A stretch of DNA of 64,000 nucleotides from Strongylocentrotus purpuratus (GCF_000002235.5 NW_022145615.1:15610712-15674711); one strand, 5' to 3'; numbered from the stretch's first letter, positions 10,728 to 23,389 are shown. The notes: generated by a model from the sequence alone, not told the origin. Numbers and translations: made by a program.

Positions 10728-13700
10728 ACGAATCTCTTTGATTTGCCAAACAACCGTGTCAGTCACACGATTCGTATATGATGGGCTTATTAAACTGTAA
10801 CAAATACATGGGCTTGTCGTTCACATGTGTCTAACGTTTGGGCGTGGCTTCTCCGCGCCACGGCTGACCGATCTTCATATTGGTCCTCAGTGGTGCTCTA
10901 TCTCAGAAATACTCGACGCATGGGTGCGATGGGTCCATTGTTTGACCAGCCTAACTTTCTTTTCAAAACCGCATTAAATGTGTAAGGCATTTGAATCTTG
11001 AGAGAATTGTATTGTTGTCACTAATCTCAAATTGTCATGACCTTTCGGGGGTCATGCAGCTCCAGTTTGTATCATGCAGGAATGCATAGCTTACCCTCCA
11101 CTGGCCTAGGGGTCGTAGACAAATTTGTATTAACCTTTGATCTTGATTACTGGGATTGTCAAGAACGAATTCCTCACCCTTTATCAATAATCATCTGTAT
11201 ATAGCGTTCAACTGTTTTAGATCCATCTGTTTTATTGTGGTTGACTGAAATTGTTTTGATGACCGGGAATTCATGTCAAAACCCTCTTTGCCACTTAATA
11301 ATTGTACTCCGAATTATCATGCTATCAAACATTATGTCATAGTCTGCTTTAGCATGCATGAATATTTCTCATCTGCACAACGAATCTCTTTGATTTGCAA
11401 AACACCCGTGTCAGTCACACGATTCGTATATGATGGGCTTATTAAACTGTAACAAATACATGGGCTTGTCGTTCACATGTGTCTAACGTTTGGGCGTGGC
11501 TTCTCCGCGCCACGGCTGACCGATCTTCATATTGGTCCTCAGTGGTGCTCTATCTCAGAAATACTCGACGCATGGGTGCGATGGGTCCATTGTTTGACCA
11601 GCCTAACTTTCTTTTCAAAACCGCATCAAATGTGTAAGGCATTTGAATCTTGAGAGAATTGTATTGTTGTCACTAATCTCAAATTGTCATGACCTTTCGG
11701 GGGTCATGCAGCTCCAGTTTGTATCATGCAGGAATGTATAGCTTACCCTCCACTGGCCTAGGGGTCGTAGACAAATTTGTATTAACCTTTGATCTTGATT
11801 ACTGGGATTGTCAAGAACGAATTCCTCACCCTTTATCAATAATTATCTGTATAGCGTTCAACTGTTTTGGATCCATCTGTTTTATTGTGGTTGACTGAAA
11901 TTGTTTTGATGACCGGGAATTCATGTCAAAACCCTCTTTGCCACTTAATAATTGTACTCCGAATTATCATGCTATCAAACATTATGTCATAGTCTGCTTT
12001 AGCATGCATGAATATTTCTCATCTGCACAACGAATCTCTTTGATTTGCAAAACACCCGTGTCAGTCACACGATTCGTATATGATGGGCTTATTAAACTGT
12101 AACAAATACATGGGCTTGTCGTTCACATGTGTCTAACGTTTGGGCGTGGCTTCTCCGTGCCACGGCTGACCGATCTTCATATTGGTCCTCAGTGGTGCTC
12201 TATCTCAGAAATACTCGACGCATGGGTGCGATGGGTCCATTGTTTGACCAGCCTAACTTTCTTTTCAAAACCGCATCAAATGTGTAAGGCATTTGAATCT
12301 TGAGAGAATTGTATTGTTGTCACTAATCTCAAATTGTCATGACCTTTCGGGGGTCATGCAGCTCCAGTTTGTATCATGCAGGAATGTATAGCTTACCCTC
12401 CACTGGCCTAGGGGTCGTAGACAAATTTGTATTAACCTTTGATCTTGATTACTGGGATTGTCAAGAACGAATTCCTCACCCTTTATCAATAATTATCTGT
12501 ATAGCGTTCAACTGTTTTAGATCCATCTGTTTTATTGTGGTTGACTGAAATTGTTTTGATGACCGGGAATTCATGTCAAAACCCTCTTTGCCACTTAATA
12601 ATTGTACTCCGAATTATCATGCTATCAAACATTATGTCATAGTCTGCTTTAGCATGCATGAATATTTCTCACCTGCACAACGAATCTCTTTGATTTGCAA
12701 AACACCCGTGTCAGTCACACGATTCGTATATGATGGGCTTATTAAACTGTAACAAATACATGGGCTTGTCGTTCACATGTGTCTAACGTTTGGGCGTGGC
12801 TTCTCCGCGCCACGGCTGACCGATCTTCATATTGGTCCTCAGTGGTGCTCTATCTCAGAAATACTCGACGCATGGGTGCGATGGGTCCATTGTTTGACCA
12901 GCCTAACTTCTCAAAACTTTATTTATTTATTTGTTTATTTTTTTTTCGGTTTTTGTATGTGACAATTATCATGATGGAAAATTCGATTGTCCAAATGGGT
13001 AAAGCATTTGAATCTTGAAAGAATTGTACGGTTGTCACTAATCCTAAATTGTCATGATTGTATTCCTTCCAGGGGACATGCAGTAGAACTTTGTATCATG
13101 CAGGAATGTATTCTTTACCCTCAAATGGGCTTGAGACAAGTATTCGTTATCCTTTGATCTTGACGACTGGAATTATCAAGACCGAAGTCCTCACTCTTTA
13201 TCAATCATTATTATCTGTATAGCATTCAATTGTTTTGAGTCTATCTGTTATATTGTAATTGACGAAACTTTTTTCTTTTTTATGATGAGCGGAAATGTCA
13301 AAACCCTCTTTGCCATTTAATATTATTGTACTCCGAATTGTCATAACAGTTATCAAGTATGTACATACGAGCCTGTCTTAGCATGCATGTATCTTTCTAA
13401 TCACCTGTGTCAATCAAAAATACATTCGCAATTTCGTGTGCTTATAACCTTAACAAATACATGGACTTATCGCTTACGCGTGTCTGACGTATAGGAACAG
13501 GGCGTGGCTTCTCCGCACCACGGTTAACCGATCTTCGGCCCGCTGTGGCGCTCTATCACAAACATACTCGACGCATAGAGCGATGGGTCCATTGTTTGAG
13601 CAGTCTTACTTTCATTTCTAATCTGCATTTATGTTTTGGTGTGTTTTATTGTTTTGTGACCAATAATAATGGAAAAAAACATTTGAATCTTGAAGGAATT

Positions 13701-14457
13701 GTACTTTTTCACTAATGCTAAATTGTCACGATTGTATACATTCGGGTGTCATGCAGCTCCATTTTGTATCATGCAGGAATGTATATAGCTTACCCTCCAC
13801 TGGGCTGGAAGCTGGAGACAAGTTTTTATTGACCTTTGATCTTGATTACTGGGATTATTAAGACCGAACTCCTTACTCTTTATCAATAATTATTATCTGT
13901 ATAGCATTCCAAAAATTTGAGTCTATCTGTTATATTGTAATTGACTGAACTTTTTTTTTTTTTTTTGAGCGGGAATATCAAAACCCTCTTTGTCATTTAA
14001 TATTATTGTACTCCGAAATGACGTTATTGCTATTAAGCATCATCTCAGAGTCTGCTTTAACATGCATACATTTTTCTCCTCCGCACAGCAAATCTCTTTG
14101 TTTTGCAAAACTCCTGTGTCAATCACAGAATCCATTGTTATAGACTGAACTAGTTTTGATGAGCGGGAATGTCAAATCCCTCTTTGCCATTTAATAATCG
14201 TACTCCGATTTGTCATTATTGTTATCGAGCATTTTGTTTCTTCCCAGCCCCTCTATTTTGCGTGTCAAAAATACACCCTTTATTCGGGCGGTCGGGCTCC
14301 GCTCTGTTGCTCCTAAGGTCTTATTGTATTTTCATTTGTATTATATTTTGAAGTTACCCGCACACTTGCACTTCGTACACACACAAACGCACCACCATCA
14401 CACATGCAGTTGTTCATCCTCCAAATTTTCGGTACTTTACATAATACGTATCGTTAA
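10728..14457 (+). repeat. ~650 bp tandem monomers upstream of a LINE (candidate 5' UTR)
   Basis: Units start with ACGAATCTCTTTGATTTGC at 10728, 11380, 12030 and 12680, giving steps of 652, 650 and 650 bp. The first three and the start of the fourth are almost identical. From about 12910 the array continues as diverged copies near 13397 and 14090 that still show CATGCAGGAATGTAT, CTTTGATCTTGA and GGGCGTGGCTTCTCCGC. It ends right at the first LINE start codon. Tandem 5' UTR monomers acting as promoters are known in several LINE groups (for example mouse L1); that role here is inferred from position. A 69-residue frame repeated in the monomers is not considered a gene. Confidence 0.75.
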
Positions 14458-15324
14458 ATGAATTCGCACGCGCACACTCCCGATATTCTTGTCGACGATA
14501 TAAACGAGAGCAAATACTACACACCCCAAGAATTCAAAAATTCATTTTCTTACAAACCAGACAATATTTCACTTTTACATATAAACTCCAGAAGTCTGAA
14601 CAAAAATTTCGAATACGTTGAAAACCTTTTACACTCTTTAAATAATTTTGCATTTTCCGTCATTGGAATAAGTGAGACATGGTTACATCAGAATTCTCCA
14701 GATATGTTCAATTTGCCTAATTATAAGTTGATTAGGGCGGACCGCAAAGGAAGAAGAGGTGGCGGTGTTGCGTTTTATATTACACAAAACATAAACTTCA
14801 AAATCCGTTCAGATATTAAACTAACACAAGCAGAATCTTTATTTATCGAAATTAATAACTCAAATGCCAAAAATGTCATCATAGGTTTGATTTATAGACC
14901 CCCTGATTCTAATTGTGATTTATTCTGTGACGAACTGGATTTTTATCTTCATAAAATAGGGGATGAAAATAAACACAATTTTATCCTTGGTGACTTTAAC
15001 ATCAACTTCTCACCCTCATCTGATAACAGTAACTCAACCAGTTGTATGCAGTTGATGCATTCATACGGCTTTTTTTCGATTATTAATAAACCCACCAGAA
15101 TAAATCCACATTCATCAACTCAGATTGACAATATTTTTTCAAACGTACATAACAACAAAACCATCGGTGGAATATTGTGTTCTGAAGTGTCGGATCACCT
15201 ACCCATATTTTTAACTTGTGAATGCAAACTATCTGGCCGTAAATCATTTGATGAGCTTATATATCGCAAAGAATCCAAACGTAATATAGAATTGCTGAAA
15301 CAGGATTTATTTTTCGAGGGATGA
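14458..15324 (+). pseudogene. LINE ORF2, APE-type endonuclease domain (5' part of broken polyprotein)
   Basis: A 288-residue open stretch encodes an apurinic/apyrimidinic-like endonuclease that nicks target DNA to prime reverse transcription. Visible motifs are LLHINSRSLNKN near the N-terminus (residues 39-50), VIGISETWL (about 67-75), KGRRGGGVAFYI (about 96-107), VIIGLIYRPP (about 140-149), HNFILGDFNI (about 173-182) and SDHLPIFLTC near residue 245. All are standard positions in LINE endonucleases. The start is the first methionine after the monomers. A TGA at 15322-15324 separates it from the linker, so the polyprotein is broken here. Confidence 0.9.
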
Positions 15325-15945
15325 GCTGAGGTATATAGTGTAAATGATGTCAATACTGCATATAAACATAACAAATTGCAATATTATTATGAAAAGAATA
15401 TTCCCTTAGGCAAAATGAGTAATAAGCGAAATAAACCCAGGAAGCCTTGGATAACGAAAGGTTTATTGAAATCAATACAAACACGCAATCGCCTCTACAA
15501 ATTACATTTACACAATCCAACTGACACTAACCTAAACACATATAAAATTTATCGAAACAAATTAACAAAACTTATCCGTACATCCCGTAGATTGCATTTT
15601 TCTAATAAAATAAAAAAGGCCAGTTCAAACACAACTGCAACTTGGAAAATTATCAAAGAGGTAATGGGAAAAAAAACGAATCCCCCACCCACGGATAATA
15701 TCACATTAAATGGCACTAAAATACATGATCCTAGTCTTCATGCAAATTCATTTAACTCATTTTTTTACGAATATCGGCCCTGAACTCGCCAGCAAAATTA
15801 ATAGAACTCACGCTCACTTTAAAGACTATCTTTCCAATCAAAACCTTGAGTCTCTCTCTTTTTAAATCCGACAAATCCTAGCGAAATTATTAACATTACC
15901 CAATCTCTTAACAACTAAAAATCGCACGGTTTTGATAAAATAAGT
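15325..15945 (+). pseudogene. LINE ORF2, linker between endonuclease and reverse transcriptase
   Basis: An open stretch at 15376-15783 encodes a basic linker with NKPRKPWITKGLLKSIQTRN and RNKLTKLIRTSRR, the usual 'PWIT..L..SI..RN.LY' region ahead of LINE reverse transcriptase, ending with LHANSFNSFF. A TGA follows at 15781-15783. The next 160 bp (15784-15945) still encode recognisable linker in shifted frames (for example SHGFDKISM before the RT) but carry stops. Confidence 0.8.
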
Positions 15946-16575
15946 ATGTCTCTCCTAAAAGAAATAATGTATCCACTTGCAAAGCCTTTAACTCACATAT
16001 TTAATCACTCGCTATCGCAAGGTGTTTTCCCTGATCTATTAAAACTAGCTAAAGTCAACCCCATTTTCAAAAAAGATGATCCTCACGAAATTAGTAACTA
16101 TCGTCCAATTTCCCTACTCCCAAGTATATCCAAAGTCTTAGAAAAGATCGTTCATAATAGGCTACACAAATTTATCACTAAACACAAAATACTCAATTCA
16201 AATCAATATGGCTTCAGAAAAAATTACTCAACTGACTTAGCATTAATTCAAATTTATGACAAAATTACAAGTGCCATAGCTAACAAAAAGCATGTTATAG
16301 GTATATTCTGTGACTTGAGTAAAGCATTTGATACGCTCAATCACGCTATTCTACTCTCCAAACTCAGTCATTACGGAATTCGGGGTCAGCCACTCTTATG
16401 GTTTAAAGATTATTTAACAAACAGAAGACAATATGTTACATTTAATAGTTATGATTCTGATCCTCTTTTAATTCAATGCGGTGTTCCTCAAGGCTCCATC
16501 TTAGGTCCACTGTTATTTCTTCTTTATGTAAATGATATTATCAATACATCCCCCTTCTTTCTTTTATCTTATTTG
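15946..16575 (+). pseudogene. LINE ORF2, reverse transcriptase N-terminal blocks
   Basis: Encodes RT blocks in order: LKLAKVNPIFKKDDPHEISN then YRPISLLPSISKVLEKI, NQYGFRKNYSTDLALI, FCDLSKAFDTLNHAILLSKL, YGIRGQPLLWFKDYL and CGVPQGSILGPLLFLLYVND. These include the first catalytic aspartate (CDLSKAFD) and the primer-grip region seen in CR1/L2-like LINEs. A one-base frameshift at about 16550-16570, within the pyrimidine-rich tract, separates this frame from the FADDT catalytic box. Confidence 0.9.
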
Positions 16576-17420
16576 CCGATGATACAAATATCTTTTATTC
16601 CCATAAAGACCTTAATTCGTTAAACAATACTTTGAATTATGAAATTAACAAAGTATCAGATTGGTTTAAATCCAATAAACTTTCACTTAATACAAAAAAG
16701 ACTCATTTCATGTATTTTAAACATCATTCTCATAATACAGAAACACCTATATATATTAAAATCGATGGTATGCTACTAGAGCAAAAAACTAATTCCAAGT
16801 TTTTGGGTGTTCTTATAGATGAAACCTTGACTTGGAATGATCATTTACACCAAGTTACAATGTGCATTTCCAAAAGTATTGGAATAATCTCCAAGTTAAA
16901 GTTTCTTCTACCCCATGCAACCTTATTCCTACTATATAATTCGCTAGTTCTCCCGTATATAACATATTGTAATAGTGTATGGGCAAATTGTGGTTCGACA
17001 AAAATCAATTCTATTTTCAAACTGCAAAAGAAAGCCATACGTATTTGTACAGGTTCGCATTTCTTAGCTCACACTGATCCTTTATTCTATAAACTTAAAA
17101 CACTAAAAAATTTCGATCTGAACACTACTCAAGTAGCAGTTATTATGTTTAAGTACATTAATAATCTGCTTCCACCATCCTTTGAAAACATGTTTAGGTT
17201 TAATAATTCCGTTCATTCATACTCTACTCGCATATCTGGAAACTTCCATCTTACAAACCCCAAATTATCAATAACACACAAATCTGTTAGACATTCTGGC
17301 CCGGACATTTGGAATGATTTACCCGACAACATAAAGTCTTGTTCAACCATCTACTCCTTAAAAGCTACACTTAAACGACAAATAATACAATCATATGCTC
17401 CCCTCTCTAAATTAGTATAA
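16557..17420 (+). pseudogene. LINE ORF2, reverse transcriptase catalytic box and C-terminal region
   Basis: The catalytic FADDTNIF box is encoded at 16572-16595 in the frame that continues through SDWFKSNKLSLNTKKTHFM, FLGVLIDETLTWNDH, SLVLPYITYCNSVW and the C-terminal block HSYSTRISGNFHL...SVRHSGPDIWNDLP...LKATLKRQII, ending in a stop at 17420. The YxTR / GPxIWNxLP signature is typical of CR1/L2-type LINEs. It is the +2 shifted continuation of the upstream RT stretch, so the enzyme is broken but both halves are well preserved. Confidence 0.9.
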
Positions 17421-17812
17421 CAAAACCGTGACTTATTTATTCTTTATCATGCAACTGCTCACTACACCTGCACTTGCACCGCACCCTCTTGATCACTCAG
17501 TTTTTCGAAGAGAGTTATGTCGCCAATTCTTTTTACGAGGCCGCCATCCATCTCCAGCCTAACCGCTCACGATGGTGGTCTCCTGCGTTCCGAATTACCT
17601 CTCTAATTTATTGAAAATATTTCATATTTCTTATGTTATTGTATGCTTCGTACATGTTTATCGAATTATATAATTGTACATGATTTTTCATTTAATTACT
17701 TTTGTAAACATTGTATTAATTGTATTTGTTATTGTTCGAAATTTTGTACTTTGACTTTGAATTTGTATATTTTTGAACGCAGAAATAAAATCAATCAAAC
17801 AAACAAACAAAG
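17421..17812 (+). other. LINE 3' UTR with short tandem tail
   Basis: Non-coding 390 bp between the ORF stop and a run of CAAA units; AGAAATAAAATCAATCAAAC near 17780-17799 opens the tail. It includes a GC-rich stretch (ACGAGGCCGCCATCC) near 17535, positioned like the 3' recognition region of other LINEs. Confidence 0.65.
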
Positions 17813-18462
17813 CATAACTCTTAGAGTGGTCTAAACTAGTCACCGACAAAAATGGGAGGAGTCTGTCTCTTGGCGAGAATGTCGCGTCCCCGGAAAAAAA
17901 ACAGTCTATTGTCTAACGTGTTATTGGAAATGAACACCTGTACATCTTGATGCAGGAATTCATTTCCAACGTTCTTATCGAAATGAACACTTTAATATAA
18001 TGCAAGAATTCAAAACCAGGGGTTGTTTACCCGTTCCGGCATACTATTGGAAACATAATTAATGCTATTTAACTTTTAGGTGTATACAATTATTAATCAG
18101 GTAGGCACTTTTTAGGGGGGGGGTGTCTGATTCTGAACGATTTTTCAATTTTCTCTTTTGTCTTTTTGACTTTGGTTTTGGTTTTGGTCACACATAGATC
18201 TAGTCTAGGTGCATTACTAAATCCTGGCTGTGTATTAAAAGCTGGAAATTTCTTTCAGACAAGGCTTAAGAGTCTAGAACGGTCTAGAAGAGTCTAGAAT
18301 TCTTACTCTAATTTGTCTAATAATTATTAAAGGAACATCTAAGCTTTCGCGTGGGAGGGGACTGAATTCAGACAAGGATTAAGAGTCAAGAACGTCACAA
18401 CGAATCGTTTTCTTACTCTAATATTCTAAAGAAACGTCAAGGCTTCCGCGCCCGGCCCCCCC
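17813..18462. other. No gene; flanking DNA
   Basis: AT-rich sequence with a G run at 18114-18122 and several TCTAGA-containing stretches (AGAACGGTCTAGAAGAGTC near 18275). No coding or RNA feature is supported. Confidence 0.5.
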
Positions 18463-18708
18463 CCACTCAGGTTTCAAAATGACCGCATGCGTGTTGCCAA
18501 AATGTCCTTTTCGTAACAAAAGAAAAAGGTCGAGCCGTATTGACTTTACACACCGGACTTTTGCTGAAAAGGGGGGGATGCTGAAAAAGGCTCGTATACA
18601 AAAGAAAAAGGTCGAGCCGTATTGACTTTACACACCGGACTTTTGCTGAAAAGGGGGGGTCGGTTGGAACACGCATATGCGTACCCTAAATAACACTGAG
18701 TGGGGGGG
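18463..18708 (-). repeat. Repeat cassette C, reverse orientation (duplicated core)
   Basis: Contains two copies of AAAGAAAAAGGTCGAGCCGT followed by TTGACTTTACACACCGGAC at about 18518-18558 and 18601-18641, each ending in a G run, then TACGCATATGCG-type palindrome and TAAATAACACTGAGTGGGGG. The same cassette is present in the opposite orientation at 43.55-43.80 kb and 44.43-44.69 kb. Confidence 0.8.
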
Positions 18709-19129
18709 CCGGGCTTCCGCGCTTCGCTCGGAAGGGGGAAACAGAATTCAGACAATAAATTAGGGCTTATTAAGAGTCGAGAACGGTATATTCAACGAAT
18801 CGTCTTCTTACTTTAATAATTTAAGGAACGTCTAAGCTTTCGTGCTTCGCGTGAGGCCTTAATTCACCCACCCCCTTTAAGTGATTCGCTTGCTCACTAC
18901 CGTCCCTCCCTAAAATAAGATCCTAGCTAAACGCCTGCATTAAAATATATAGCTATGATGCTGACTTTGACTAGTTGACGAAATAAATCGTATATTTATG
19001 TCGTCGAGGAAAATGACCATTTGCGCATATGCAAGTATTATAGATAGTTCATAGGAAAAACAATATAGTCTTCGGCCCCGGGTTTATAGGGTTAAATTTG
19101 TAGATATTAGGACATTTAATTTTGTCGGT
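18709..19129. other. No feature recognised
   Basis: AT-rich sequence containing GTCTAAGCTTTCGTGC-like stretches related to 18.33-18.44 kb, suggesting an old local duplication. No gene. Confidence 0.4.
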
Positions 19130-19237
19130 ATTTGGTGGCTAGTTTTGTCGGTAATCGTTGGCCTCTACACGCCCCCCTCCCCCTCCCCCCTTCCCCCCCC
19201 CCCCCCCCCCACTGAAAAAGGTCTAGCGACGCCCCTG
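19130..19237 (-). mobile_element. hAT-like transposon terminus with homopolymer C
   Basis: The reverse complement begins CAGGGGCGTCGCTAGACC, typical of hAT-type terminal sequences, and runs into a long G run. A related end (CGGTAATTGATGGCCTCTAC and a C run) occurs at 27.45-27.52 kb. Only one terminus is recognised, so the element is truncated or degraded. Confidence 0.5.
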
Positions 19238-20617
19238 TCTGTAAGTTTAGAACCACGCCCTTCCCGCTCAGGCCACTCTACATTATCAAGTCATTATATC
19301 AAAAAAATTCGGCTCGCGCTTTGCGCTCGCATGGTTTAACTGCATATGGAATTCCGAACGTGACTAGCATCCGAGAACCTCCGACGCCCTATTTGTTTAA
19401 TCTATTTAACCTATGTTAGAATGATTATTTCAGGGGATTCATTTAAAATAAGGGTTTAGAAAGCAGCGATTTCAGGTCACTTTATCGAGAGAGAAAAGAA
19501 AAAAAATCAGCTCGCGCTATGCGCTCGCATGATTTTATTGCCTATTGGGTATATAATTTAGACCCAAAAGGCAAAAAATATACTGTGTTTCCAGGTAATC
19601 ACCCTACCCCCCCCCTCCATAAAAAAAGGAAGGCTTAACAATTTTGGATTGTCTAAAATGGCGACGACGGGAGGGGGGGGGGGAATCTTCAAACGGCGGG
19701 TCAAAAACAAATAAGCCTATGCAAAGTCACGTGACCTTTTGTCTTTGCATATCAGCTTGAAAATCACTCATTTTCATAATTTATGTTCAAAACATGGAAA
19801 TCTCATTTTTTTTCCAAAATAGGATAAATTATTGGTTATTTGGTCTTGTTTATAGGTTCATAGTTAAGGTGTTTATTTTATTTTTTGGGGGGAGGGGGTT
19901 CAAACATAGGCACCGGAAGTGGGTGGGGGGCAGGGTAAAAAAAGTGGGGTGCAAAACGCATTTTTGCCCCCCCCCCCAAAAAAAAAAAAAAAAACGCCCC
20001 CCCCCCCCCTCCCCTCAAAAAAAAAAAGCAGTAAAGGAATAAACATGGTTTGTATTTTTAATCCAAAAGAACATAACAAAAATAAAAACCTTAATTAAAT
20101 CACATATACCATTCCATTCAAAGAGAAGGAAAGTTCACAGGAATTAAATTTCATAAACATTGCGCATGCTACCTATACGGTTTATAATATCGATACGCGC
20201 ATATCGTGGACATATTGTGCGAGAATGGGAAAGCGTGTCTGTTTTTTTGTTTTGTTATAGGGGTGAGAAGACATGAGCCCCTGAACGCTGGCGTACTGAT
20301 GGGGAGGGGGGAGGGATATCTATACGATACCAGTGATTTACAAATGTTGCTGTTATGACATGATTTTCCGGTATTTTTTCTCCATTTTTTTGTAAGTCGT
20401 ACCTTTTTATGCGTTTGTCGGAAAATAAGAAATTCCAAAATTACAGTCGGGCGAAAAATACGCTTATTTAGAAGCCTTTATGTCATGGTCTGCAAAGTGG
20501 CTGGGCTCGAGCCCCCCTCCCCCCTCACTTTTTGAAAAAGTATGTAAAAGAGAAAAAGAAAGAAAGACGGAGAGAAAAAATAAGTGACCTGCCAATGTCA
20601 CAAATAAGATATAAAAA
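19238..20617. other. No gene; homopolymer-rich sequence
   Basis: Contains C/G/A homopolymer runs (notably 19668-19682 and 19969-20030) and two TCGGCTCGCGCT-TGCGCTCGCATG-type phrases at about 19309-19333 and 19509-19533. A CACGTGAC site lies near 19728. No coding region is supported. Confidence 0.5.
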
Positions 20618-21000
20618 ATGCTCATCTGACCGTAATTAAATACCTAAAAACCCTTAGCTTCAAAGAGTTATGCCCCCTGGACCCCACCAAGGGCCCTAAG
20701 GCGGGCCCCTGGATGCTCATCTGACCGTAATTAAATACCTAAAAACCCTGAGCTTCCGGGGGCCCTGCCCTTCTGGACCCCACCAAGGGCCCAAGGGCGT
20801 TCCCTGGATGCTCATCTGACCGTAATAAATGATAAAACCTCTTAACTTCTGGGGGCTCCCCCCCCCCTCTGGAACACGTCAATGGCCTGAAAGAGGCCCC
20901 TGGATGCTCATCTAACCGTAATTAAATACTTAAAATCCCTGAGCTTCCGGGGGCTCAGCCCCTTGACCCCCTGTCGAGGCTCATATGCCCTGGACCCCAC
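20618..21000 (+). repeat. ~95 bp minisatellite, about four copies
   Basis: ATGCTCATCTGACCGTAATT begins units at 20618, 20713, 20808 and 20904 (steps 95, 95, 96). Units also share CTGGACCCCACCAAGGGCC. Copies are diverged, so the array is old. Confidence 0.85.
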
Positions 21001-21995
21001 GCCAATTTACGCTGTACCTGATCGTTAATACTCGACTTTGAAAAACGTTCCGCGGGACCTGCATGTAACGTGTAAGACTGGTGGTGATGCAGATTTTTCG
21101 TCTGCCCCCCCCCCCTTCCGAACGTTTTTTCTCATTACGTCACTGCCCTTGGAAGGTGAGCCCCCTGGAATGTTTGCCTCCCGAATCCCAAATTGCTTCT
21201 GGCGCGCCTGGTTCAAATATTTGAATTATAGTTAGAATTGAAATAAAACAATAAAATACATAAGTTAAAAAAACAAAGAAATACACTGAAGTTATCAAAT
21301 TAATAGAATAGATAACATTAGGGATAACTTGGCTCTTCCTTTTTTTCCAAAATTCAAATTACCATAGTCTACACTTCACTTAACATGCATGCAAATTTTG
21401 GCAGTGATTGGCCGTTCAACGGCCGAGATCATAGGGGGAGAGGGCCTTCAAAGTCCCCCTCGGGCTATGCAGTTTCAAAATATCCTTAGGCTAGATATAT
21501 ATCACTTTTTAGAATTAACATTTGAAGATTTCGTAGAAGGGGGGGGGGGTCCAGTACATGAAACGGAATGGCGAGCAAAAAGAAAAAAATAATTGACTTT
21601 CAAATTTTGCTGAAAAGTAACTATCGAAGACAACTAAACTCTATTTTATTTGTATTTTCTTACATATTTGGTTAATATTTATTGAAATGTTTATAAAGCT
21701 GTTCCAGGGATTGAGAAGGAGGGTTTCCTGTGGAGAGATGGGGTGCCTTGAGGTTCCAGTCTTGATGTTCTGCCCCTTGACTCATAGCGGTGGAGTCTTG
21801 TGCTTAACAATATAGGAGCAAAGCACAATCGACTGGTAATTCATAGTGAATATTACAATGTTTACAACGGGGAAAGAAACAGATACATTTATTTATTGAC
21901 GTGAAACGATTGATATTGTTATCGTTCAAGAATGCATCATTCAGTTGTTTCCTTTGGACAGCCAACACAACAACCTTGCTATGACGTAAATAAAG
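21001..21995. other. No gene recognised
   Basis: Mostly unique AT-rich sequence with short G/C runs (21107-21117, 21540-21549). Small frames present have no recognisable domains. Confidence 0.45.
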
Positions 21996-22006
21996 CATAT
22001 ATATAT

Positions 22007-22065
<59 letters not shown>
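21996..22065. repeat. (AT)n microsatellite
   Basis: About 70 bp of almost pure AT dinucleotide with one TAAATA interruption near 22018. Confidence 0.95.
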
Positions 22066-22072
<7 letters not shown>

Positions 22073-22542
22073 CTGAAAGTTCTGTGATGGGTCCACATTA
22101 AAAACACACAATTAGAGATAAATATATAAATTATAAATATATATTTGATTATAAAAATATATTGGATCACTATACCATCAAATTAAATGACATGTCAAGT
22201 GCTAAAAATAGTTATAATAGAAATTGGACACCAAGTATTGAGAATTCCTCACTGCTTTTTTATATTTTTAACAGCTAGATATCTATCAAAGAAATATTTA
22301 AGTTAAAACAAGTTTGTTTTTTCAACACTGGTATTTCGGAAATTTACGATGCATATATACTGCTCAATTTACTTCATCACTAAACAAATGTAATGCTTTT
22401 CTGCAAATGAGATTCTTTGACATTAATACATTCTACATTCTACATGCCCAAGTCATGATGAAATAATCACATAAGTCAAAGTATCATATTTGCATTTCAC
22501 TGTTCGTAAGAATAGATGTGCCTATATGGGATAAGCATTTTG
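22066..22542. other. No feature recognised
   Basis: AT-rich unique sequence, no coding or repeat structure supported beyond short (TA) runs near 22120-22160. Confidence 0.45.
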
Positions 22543-23057
22543 GGGGGTTTTCTAACTGGCTTCTATCGGAGTCACACAGATGAAAATACCGATTGAATTT
22601 TCCTTATGTAAACAAAGGTGAAACCGCAGTTTTCCCCCTGTCGCTTTCTAACTGCCGGTGAAATTTACTCGCTGTGGCGAGCCCTTGCCGAAAGTGAAGA
22701 ATTATTGAGTAATTATTAAGCCCGCGCTCCATCTAGCTAGCATGCAGCATGTTCAACCATGAACCACAAACACAGCTGGTTACGATAAAGCGCGTGTATA
22801 CTGCGACCTTTGACCATTTTAATCGCTGTTTTAATCACCCTTTTCTCCCAAACACTTTCTAACTGGCCGTTTCATCGGTGTCACACCGATAGAATGAGAA
22901 TTTCTCCTGCTCTCGAGCAGGGGAATTTAATCGCCTATTTCTCTTCTTTTCATCGGCTATTTAATCGCCTTTTTCTCCTCTCTTGCTTTCTAACTGGCCG
23001 TTTCATCGGATGTGTCCGGATGCATCCGATGAAAATCAGTGCAGTTAGAAAAGGGTA
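22543..23057. mobile_element. Foldback/MITE-like element with TTTTCTAACTGG ends
   Basis: Left end TTTTCTAACTGGCTTCTATC and right end CAGTGCAGTTAGAAAAGG are inverted. The motif CTTTCTAACTGGCCGTTTC recurs inside at about 22854 and 22986, each followed by TCATCGG and a GTCCGGATGCATCCGAT-type palindrome. The target duplication is unclear, so the class is not assigned. Confidence 0.5.
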
Positions 23058-23389
23058 TATGTAGTTACCTGACTTGTTCATTTTATTTCAGTTTTCAAGT
23101 AAGGAACTCTGGAAGATTTGCAGAAAGACACAATCACTTAGTCTTAATTGATTGGAATGTATTCTTTTAATGAATATATAAGGAGATCCAGAAAAAGGCA
23201 AGTTATATAAAATCAATGATTAACAATGACAATGATAGAGGAAGTGATAATAGCAGTACTTATACCACTAACACCACTAATATTACAATCCACAAACAAT
23301 AACAATTATTTAATATATTAATGTTTTTCATAAGATGATAATAGCATTATAAATATGAATTTCAATTGCAGTTGATTGAATTACAACAG
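23058..23389. other. No feature recognised
   Basis: AT-rich sequence between a foldback element and a CAG/CAA microsatellite; no gene. Confidence 0.4.

Larger units (their letters stand above)
10728..17812 (+). mobile_element. CR1/L2-like non-LTR retrotransposon, decayed, with monomeric 5' region and (CAAA)n tail
   Basis: Order along the element: tandem monomers, APE-type endonuclease, linker, reverse transcriptase, C-terminal region, 3' UTR, and a tail of CAATCAAACAAACAAACAAA at about 17793-17812. This domain order and the absence of an RNase H or LTR place it among CR1/L2/Jockey-type LINEs. No ORF1 was recognised between the monomers and the endonuclease. Stops and frameshifts show it is no longer active. 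Monomers 1-3 are much less diverged from each other than the ORFs are from a functional state, which points to later homogenisation. Confidence 0.8.

Noticed and set aside
11689..12548. Identical 69-residue frames repeated in the 650 bp monomers
   Set aside because: They follow from near-identical repeat units; the first monomer has an in-frame stop (ATATAG) and diverged monomers do not keep the frame.
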